This document shows, one piece after another, positions 59,645-64,000 of a stretch of 64,000 nucleotides of DNA. This DNA comes from Pelagibacter sp052048135. Its GTDB lineage: Bacteria > Pseudomonadota > Alphaproteobacteria > Pelagibacterales > Pelagibacteraceae. The DNA lies in contig NZ_JBNAIM010000002.1 of NCBI RefSeq assembly GCF_052048135.1, forward strand, positions 868,001 through 932,000, given 5' to 3'. The notes beneath the pieces were generated by a model that had not been told where the DNA came from, did not search any database, and worked only from the letters and a program-made list of their open reading frames with translations. Within the stretch, counting starts at the first letter, position 1. Every line of letters starts with the position of its first letter. The translations under genes were made by a program, and so were the position numbers.

Positions 59645-60210
59645 TGTTTAACGAATTTTTAAGTATAATAATTAGATCCATTAGACTAGACAGAACACTT
59701 TATGGTAATAACAAAAACTTTGGTGAGGCTTCTATTTATTATGCCGTCTTGATTATTTTACTTGGCTCTATAATAAGTATAATTCCTAATAGTTCTTTCT
59801 TAAACTATATGAATTTAAACTTTAATTTAGGTTCAATAAAAGGACCTTCACTTAAAGCTGTTATTTTTTCTTCGTTCATTATGTGGGTAATAAAAGCCAC
59901 TTACCTGTATTTTATTGGAGTGGTTTTGTTTAGAAATAAAAATACAAACTGTAATTTTAGAAAAATAATCATCTTAGTAGCTTTTGCTCAATCACCTCTT
60001 CTTCTAAACTTTTTAGTTTTTAATCAATCATTTTTATTTTTCATAATAATAAGTTATATCTGGTATAACGTTTCGTTAATAATAGGTTTGAATATTATTT
60101 TAAGTTATAATAATTATATAAAAACTACTCTAATATCTTTAGCGCCCCAGATTATATTCTTCATATATATTCTTTCACTATTTCAGAGTAGTAGTGGTTT
60201 TATCAGTTAA
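59644..60210 (+). CDS. Yip1-domain-like polytopic membrane protein
   Basis: 188 residues, five hydrophobic segments, starting with a soluble stretch FNEFLSIIIRSIRLDRTLYGNNKNFGEASIYYAVLIILLG. The layout of an N-terminal amphipathic segment followed by five helices, plus RKIIILVAFAQSPLLLNFLV, fits the Yip1 domain family. Function unknown in bacteria. Coupled to the mini-gene upstream and overlapping the convergent CxxC mini-protein by 4 bp. Confidence 0.7.
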   Translation: MFNEFLSIIIRSIRLDRTLYGNNKNFGEASIYYAVLIILLGSIISIIPNSSFLNYMNLNFNLGSIKGPSLKAVIFSSFIMWVIKATYLYFIGVVLFRNKNTNCNFRKIIILVAFAQSPLLLNFLVFNQSFLFFIIISYIWYNVSLIIGLNIILSYNNYIKTTLISLAPQIIFFIYILSLFQSSSGFIS

Positions 60211-60368
60211 ATTGGAAAAATAGTTTTAGAAACTCTACAGGATTTACAAATTTTAAAACCAGTTAAGATTAAATTTTGAGATACACTTTCATCTTTATTC
60301 TTACACTCGTCACAGATATCATCTAAATCTTGATCTTCCTTTTTTGTTATATCTTTATCTTCAATCAT
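60207..60368 (-). CDS. 53-residue protein with two CxxC motifs (putative zinc ribbon)
   Basis: Minus-strand ATG at 60368, overlapping the DUF3726 stop by 8 bp. Acidic N-terminus (MIEDKDITKKEDQDLDDI), then CDEC at 19-22 and CKSC at 41-44, which could hold one zinc. Last gene of an apparent four-gene operon with DUF3726, a 552-residue protein and an M19-like protein. No family recognised; possible small adaptor or rubredoxin-like protein. Confidence 0.6.
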   Translation of the reverse strand: MIEDKDITKKEDQDLDDICDECKNKDESVSQNLILTGFKICKSCRVSKTIFPI

Positions 60369-60972
60369 TATCTGTTAAACCTGCACCAGCGGCACCTTGT
60401 TTTAAACTATCTGTTTCCTCTACAAATGTCTCCTCTGAAAGTTTATAAAGATTTTTCCAATCTATTTCGGAAAAATTATCTTTATTTTCTAAAAATCTGA
60501 TTTCAGTATTATTTGCTTTAACTGGAAATTCTTTTTGAAAGTTATTAGAGGAAATGCTTATATTGAAATTTAATAAAAATTTATTTTCCTCAAACTCAAA
60601 AAGTATTTTTTTTCCAATTATTTCTGAACATCTACTAAGAAAAGGTAAAAATAATATTGGATAAGCTATTCCTTCAAATGAACATTTTTCGAAACTTTCA
60701 ATTTTTTTAATTTGATCAAGAAAACTTACTCCAAGCGTAATAGGGCAATATAATTTTTGGTCTGATTTATTTATTTGATTAATCAATTTGATATTTTGAT
60801 AACTTTCTTTTTTTTTGCTTTGAAAATAATGATTTAAGTTTTTAATTCCTGGATAACCAAATAACTCCAATAATCTTACTGACTTTCCAACTTCTTCTGA
60901 TATTCCCCATGAAAAACCTATAGCACGACTTGCTCTTTTAGATGTTGTTTCAATTTCACTTAAAGATTTCAT
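60361..60972 (-). CDS. DUF3726 family protein
   Basis: 203 residues with the diagnostic N-terminus SLSEIETTSKRASRAIGFSWGISEEVGKSVRLLELFG. The rest includes CPITLGVSFLDQI and a C-terminal small-residue stretch KQGAAGAGLTDND, which is common in this family. Cytosolic, uncharacterised. It begins 6 bp after the 552-residue gene and overlaps the CxxC mini-protein gene, so it belongs to the same operon. Confidence 0.85.
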   Translation of the reverse strand: MKSLSEIETTSKRASRAIGFSWGISEEVGKSVRLLELFGYPGIKNLNHYFQSKKKESYQNIKLINQINKSDQKLYCPITLGVSFLDQIKKIESFEKCSFEGIAYPILFLPFLSRCSEIIGKKILFEFEENKFLLNFNISISSNNFQKEFPVKANNTEIRFLENKDNFSEIDWKNLYKLSEETFVEETDSLKQGAAGAGLTDND

Positions 60973-60978
60973 AGTTTA

Positions 60979-62637
60979 CTAGTTATTATTGTAAACCCAC
61001 TGTTCATCAAAATTTTTTAATTCATTTGGCAATGGAGCTCCTTGAAACATACATATTCGAAGCCATTTATCAGATCTTGGATCAAATTTTAAAGCACCAA
61101 AAAAAGATAATTTCAATCTCAACATATCTATTGGAACAATTTTTTCACCAATAGTATTATCTTGTATTTCTGAGTATGGAAATTTTTCTATAATAAATGC
61201 TCTTCTCACAACATGTCTTAGATGAGAATTTTCAACTAAAAACCTGTCCATTTTTAAACTATTTTTTGATACAAGTAATTTTTTGTACAATTCTTTAATA
61301 TCTCTTGCGATCGCAAGAGGCTGTTCTAAGTCAGATCCTTCTTCCTCAAATCTATCAGCTAGTCTAGGTTCTTCTTTATTCTTTGAAATAAACCAAAATT
61401 TTCTACGGTTTTCTATCTTTTCAAAATTAATAGATAAAATATTAGAATATTTTTTCTCTAAAATTAATCTTAACTCCTCTACTGTTCGCTCAGTTGGAAT
61501 GTTAAAATATTTTTCCTCATCCGAACTCATTTCTTTTACAAGTGGACTAACAATTTCACCATAAGGTTCCATCATGATTGATACAATGTATTCAATACAT
61601 TCCTCACAAGTTTCCTTTTCTAGCCAAAAATAAATTTGATTAAATGGATAGTCTTTTTCAAAATCAAATTCATTTTCAACAAAATTTAAAAACCTTTTTA
61701 CGTCTTTTAATAAATCTTTTATCTTTTTTAATTGATATTCGCTTTCAGTATTCCAGCTAGTAATATTCTTAATTGATTTTCTGACGCAATCTTTAAATAG
61801 ATTGCTATCTTTAGTCTCAACTTTTTTTATTTCTCTAATTTTCTTTAATGCTATCTCTCTACATAATATCCAATTATTTAATAGTGTGGGATGGTTAACA
61901 ATAAATGGTGCCATACCTAATCCTGTTGAATTTCCTATTCCAAGTTTTTTACAAATTTTTGGATCTAACTTAACTGCAGACTTTGGATTTTTATTTTTTG
62001 CAACATGATTAACTTGATCAAAAGTAAATTGTCTCACCAGATAGACCAGCATCATCTCTAATCTAAATGGTCCATTAATTTCCTCTCTATTTTTGATTCT
62101 AAAACGATCAGCTAAACCAAATTTACCTGATCCATAAACTGCTGTTGTTCTATATAGGTAACCCACTTTCTCTAATAAATCTATATTTGGCTGAACACCA
62201 TTACTCAAACTTTCAACAACATGATCAAATATTCTTACCGACTTATTTGCTCTCGACAAAGTTAGCTCCTTATAAGAAAGTCTTCCAACCTCTTGTTTTG
62301 GAACTTCATTTCTCAATCTTTCAATATCTTTTTTCAAAGGCACTCCATCATGTAAAGTAAATGCAGCATCCCATTTTGTTGCTATTACTCTATCTGATCT
62401 CTCATCATCATTAATTTTGTTTGCAAAACATACTAAAGAATAAACTCTATCTTTTTTTTTAAATGAATACACTGCAGTACCAAATCCATATTCATCTAAA
62501 TCAAATAAGTCTCTTTTGTACTCCCAATTTTTAAATTCAAATAGAAAACTTCTTAAAAAAGATAATCTAGATTGGTGAAATGAACCTAGCCTTGAAAGTG
62601 TCATTATGGTATTTGGATCTCTCAATTCTACTTTCAT
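60979..62637 (-). CDS. Unrecognised 552-residue cytosolic protein
   Basis: No signal peptide or membrane helix; mixed charged composition. Visible stretches include a basic N-terminus (RDPNTIMTLSRLGSFHQSRLSFLRSF), KDRVYSLVCFANKIN, VIATKWDAAFTLHDGVP, EVGRLSYKELTLSRANKSVRIFDHVVESL, FRLEMMLVYLVRQFTFDQVNHVAK, GNSTGLGMAPFIVNHP and a Cys pair ETCEEC. I cannot assign it to a family. It lies 2 bp after the M19-like gene and 6 bp before DUF3726, so the three should act in one pathway. Confidence 0.88.
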   Translation of the reverse strand: MKVELRDPNTIMTLSRLGSFHQSRLSFLRSFLFEFKNWEYKRDLFDLDEYGFGTAVYSFKKKDRVYSLVCFANKINDDERSDRVIATKWDAAFTLHDGVPLKKDIERLRNEVPKQEVGRLSYKELTLSRANKSVRIFDHVVESLSNGVQPNIDLLEKVGYLYRTTAVYGSGKFGLADRFRIKNREEINGPFRLEMMLVYLVRQFTFDQVNHVAKNKNPKSAVKLDPKICKKLGIGNSTGLGMAPFIVNHPTLLNNWILCREIALKKIREIKKVETKDSNLFKDCVRKSIKNITSWNTESEYQLKKIKDLLKDVKRFLNFVENEFDFEKDYPFNQIYFWLEKETCEECIEYIVSIMMEPYGEIVSPLVKEMSSDEEKYFNIPTERTVEELRLILEKKYSNILSINFEKIENRRKFWFISKNKEEPRLADRFEEEGSDLEQPLAIARDIKELYKKLLVSKNSLKMDRFLVENSHLRHVVRRAFIIEKFPYSEIQDNTIGEKIVPIDMLRLKLSFFGALKFDPRSDKWLRICMFQGAPLPNELKNFDEQWVYNNN

Positions 62638-62639
62638 AT

Positions 62640-63605
62640 CTAAATTGTTTTATAGAAATTATACCAATTATTACCGAGTATCCCATTAGTTTCTGTTTCG
62701 GTAAAACCAATTTTTTTTAAACCTACTTCCAAGTTTTTAAAACCTCTAGCATCCTCAAACCAAATTGGTTGTTTGGGAAAACCAGGTTTATTTTTAGAAC
62801 CTTCTCCATAATTTTTACTTTTTGACCAGGTGCCGTTTCTCATCCATTCAACTACTTCATCCGGTTGATTCAAACATAAATCAGAACCTATGCCTATGTT
62901 ATTAACGTTCATTATTTCTGCTGTTCTAGCTACCATTTCACAAAAACTATCAATTGTGCAATTTGTATTGTCCTTAAGATGATGTGGATAAAGTGATAAC
63001 CCCAAAATACCTCCACTGTCACCTAAAGTTTTAAGTAATTCAGATGATTTGTTTCTTTTTGCTGCATGCCAAAATGATGGGTTTGCATGAGTTATTGCAA
63101 TAGGCTTTTCACTTATTTCTATCGCATCAAAGGTGCTTTTTTCTGCAGAATGAGACATGTCAACTACCACTCCAACTCTATTCATTTCTTTTATAACCTC
63201 ACGACCAAAATTGGTTACTCCACTATCAATTTTTTCATAACAACCTGTAGCTAATAAAGATTGATTGTTGTATGTCAGTTGCATAAATCTACAGCCAAGC
63301 TCATGAATTTTTTCAACTAGATTGATATCATCTTCTATTGGTGAGCAATTTTGAAATCCAAAAAAAATTGCTGTCTTCTTTTCTTTGTTGGCTTTTTCAA
63401 TGTCTTTAAAATTTTTGCCAAGAAAAATTAAATCTGAATTTTCTTTAAATAATTTTTCCCATCTTTGAATTTGACCTAGTAATTCATCAAAATCTTCGTG
63501 ATATACAATTGTTACATGAACTGCGTCTAAACCAGCTTCTCTATTAATTTCAAAAACTTTCCTAGACCAATTGCAATACTGTAGGTTGTCAATTTTAAAT
63601 TTCAT
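62640..63605 (-). CDS. M19 membrane-dipeptidase-like amidohydrolase with altered metal site
   Basis: 321 residues of the renal-dipeptidase (M19) family. The usual N-terminal HxD metal motif is missing: the matching segment is FKIDNLQYCNWSRKVF. Other ligands remain: Glu in LLATGCYEKIDSG, His in VGVVVDMSHSAEK, His in IAITHANPSFW, and Asp in NIGIGSDLCLN. It may therefore use one metal or act on something other than dipeptides. First gene of the operon with the 552-residue protein, DUF3726 and the CxxC mini-protein. Cytosolic: no signal peptide. Confidence 0.87.
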   Translation of the reverse strand: MKFKIDNLQYCNWSRKVFEINREAGLDAVHVTIVYHEDFDELLGQIQRWEKLFKENSDLIFLGKNFKDIEKANKEKKTAIFFGFQNCSPIEDDINLVEKIHELGCRFMQLTYNNQSLLATGCYEKIDSGVTNFGREVIKEMNRVGVVVDMSHSAEKSTFDAIEISEKPIAITHANPSFWHAAKRNKSSELLKTLGDSGGILGLSLYPHHLKDNTNCTIDSFCEMVARTAEIMNVNNIGIGSDLCLNQPDEVVEWMRNGTWSKSKNYGEGSKNKPGFPKQPIWFEDARGFKNLEVGLKKIGFTETETNGILGNNWYNFYKTI

Positions 63606-63708
63606 TTTGGTAAATAATTCTAAATCATACCAAGATGGTTCTTAATTACTATTTATTTTATTGAAATTTTAATTTAATTTTGAAATAAGAACTGTGCTTA
63701 CAAAAATC

Positions 63709-64000
63709 ATGAAAAAGAATAAATTTCTTAAAGTGGCAATTGTTATGGGTAGTCAATCTGACTACAAAACTATGAAATTAGCTGTAAATATACTTAAAAA
63801 ACTGAAAATAAAGTATGAAACTAAAATAATATCAGCTCATCGAACTCCAAAAAGAATGTATGAATTTGCTATTACGGCTAAAAAAAATAATATTGGAGTA
63901 ATTATTGCAGGTGCAGGAGGTTCCGCTCATCTACCTGGAATGATTTCAGCTATAACTTCAATTCCAGTTTTAGGGGTTCCAATAGAAAGTAAAAAGCTTA
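63709..64000 (+). CDS. purE: 5-(carboxyamino)imidazole ribonucleotide mutase, partial (cut by window end)
   Basis: 97 complete codons are visible from the ATG at 63709. Motifs: VAIVMGSQSDYKTMKLAVNI, KIISAHRTPKRMYEF and IIAGAGGSAHLPGMISAITSIPVLGVPI, diagnostic for class I PurE of purine synthesis. The 3' end continues past the window. It is divergent from the M19-like gene across about 100 bp. Confidence 0.95.
   Translation, partial: MKKNKFLKVAIVMGSQSDYKTMKLAVNILKKLKIKYETKIISAHRTPKRMYEFAITAKKNNIGVIIAGAGGSAHLPGMISAITSIPVLGVPIESKKL

Noticed and set aside
1..64000. CRISPR arrays, insertion sequences, prophage or rRNA
   Set aside because: I saw no regularly spaced repeats, transposase or phage genes, and no rRNA motifs in the sequence.

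Overview
The window is strongly AT-rich, coding-dense DNA with very short or overlapping gene junctions (many TAATG and ATGA couplings, convergent genes whose 3' ends overlap). The gene content is sarcosine/dimethylglycine-type dehydrogenases, a taurine-type ABC transporter, AcuI, an ETF/ETF-QO chain, DUF6165, DUF2237, DUF3726 and streamlined amino-acid transporters. Together these point to a marine alphaproteobacterium of the SAR11 clade (Pelagibacterales). This assignment rests on recognising gene content and style; no database was searched. There is no rRNA, CRISPR, insertion sequence or prophage. One tRNA (Met, CAT) was found.

Layout. 0-6 kb: an orphan TctC-type binding protein divergent from an IclR regulator and an AbrB-type membrane protein, with a tandem palindromic operator between them; then a GT9 glycosyltransferase, DUF6165, a creatinase-fold M24 protein and a SUMF1-fold protein. 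6-12.6 kb: an amino-acid ABC importer without its ATPase, then a fused SpeD-SpeE spermidine enzyme followed by a FucA-like class II aldolase, MtnA, MtnP and the divergent Apt. This reads as spermidine synthesis plus a short methylthioadenosine salvage route. 12.6-16 kb: surface-sugar genes, tRNA-Met and two paralogous mini membrane proteins. 16-30 kb: a double-HTH regulator, a BASS transporter, a dimethylglycine-dehydrogenase-like enzyme, alanine dehydrogenase and an omega-aminotransferase. These face a TauABC-like transporter, a sulfolactate/malate dehydrogenase-family enzyme, a phosphotransacetylase and an HpsN-like HisD homologue. The set is best read as an organosulfonate uptake and catabolism island.

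30-46 kb: LysE and VOC proteins, CysE-CysK, a pair of SMR proteins lacking the hallmark glutamate, a HisN-like phosphatase, a gamma-butyrobetaine-hydroxylase-like dioxygenase, and a structured intergenic region at about 35.77-36.03 kb with competing hairpins and an amber-interrupted mini-ORF. These are followed by a MATE exporter, a cupredoxin, a persulfide-dioxygenase-like MBL protein, AzlCD, an FTR1 iron permease under a clear Fur-box promoter with an apparently leaderless start, LysR-AcuI-FolE and HisI. 46-52 kb: ETF-QO, EtfA, EtfB and a second dimethylglycine-dehydrogenase-like enzyme, a contiguous route from an N-methyl amine to ubiquinone. 52-56 kb: small redox and sulfur-transport genes. 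56-59.5 kb: a Rieske oxygenase divergent from a MetF-like protein and a long GcvT-fold demethylase, a candidate one-carbon-releasing demethylation module closed by a strong terminator. 59.5-63.6 kb: a Yip1-type membrane gene with a mini-gene, and an opposing four-gene operon (M19-like protein lacking its HxD metal motif, an unrecognised 552-residue protein, DUF3726, a two-CxxC mini-protein). This last operon is the best candidate here for an undescribed system. The window ends inside purE.
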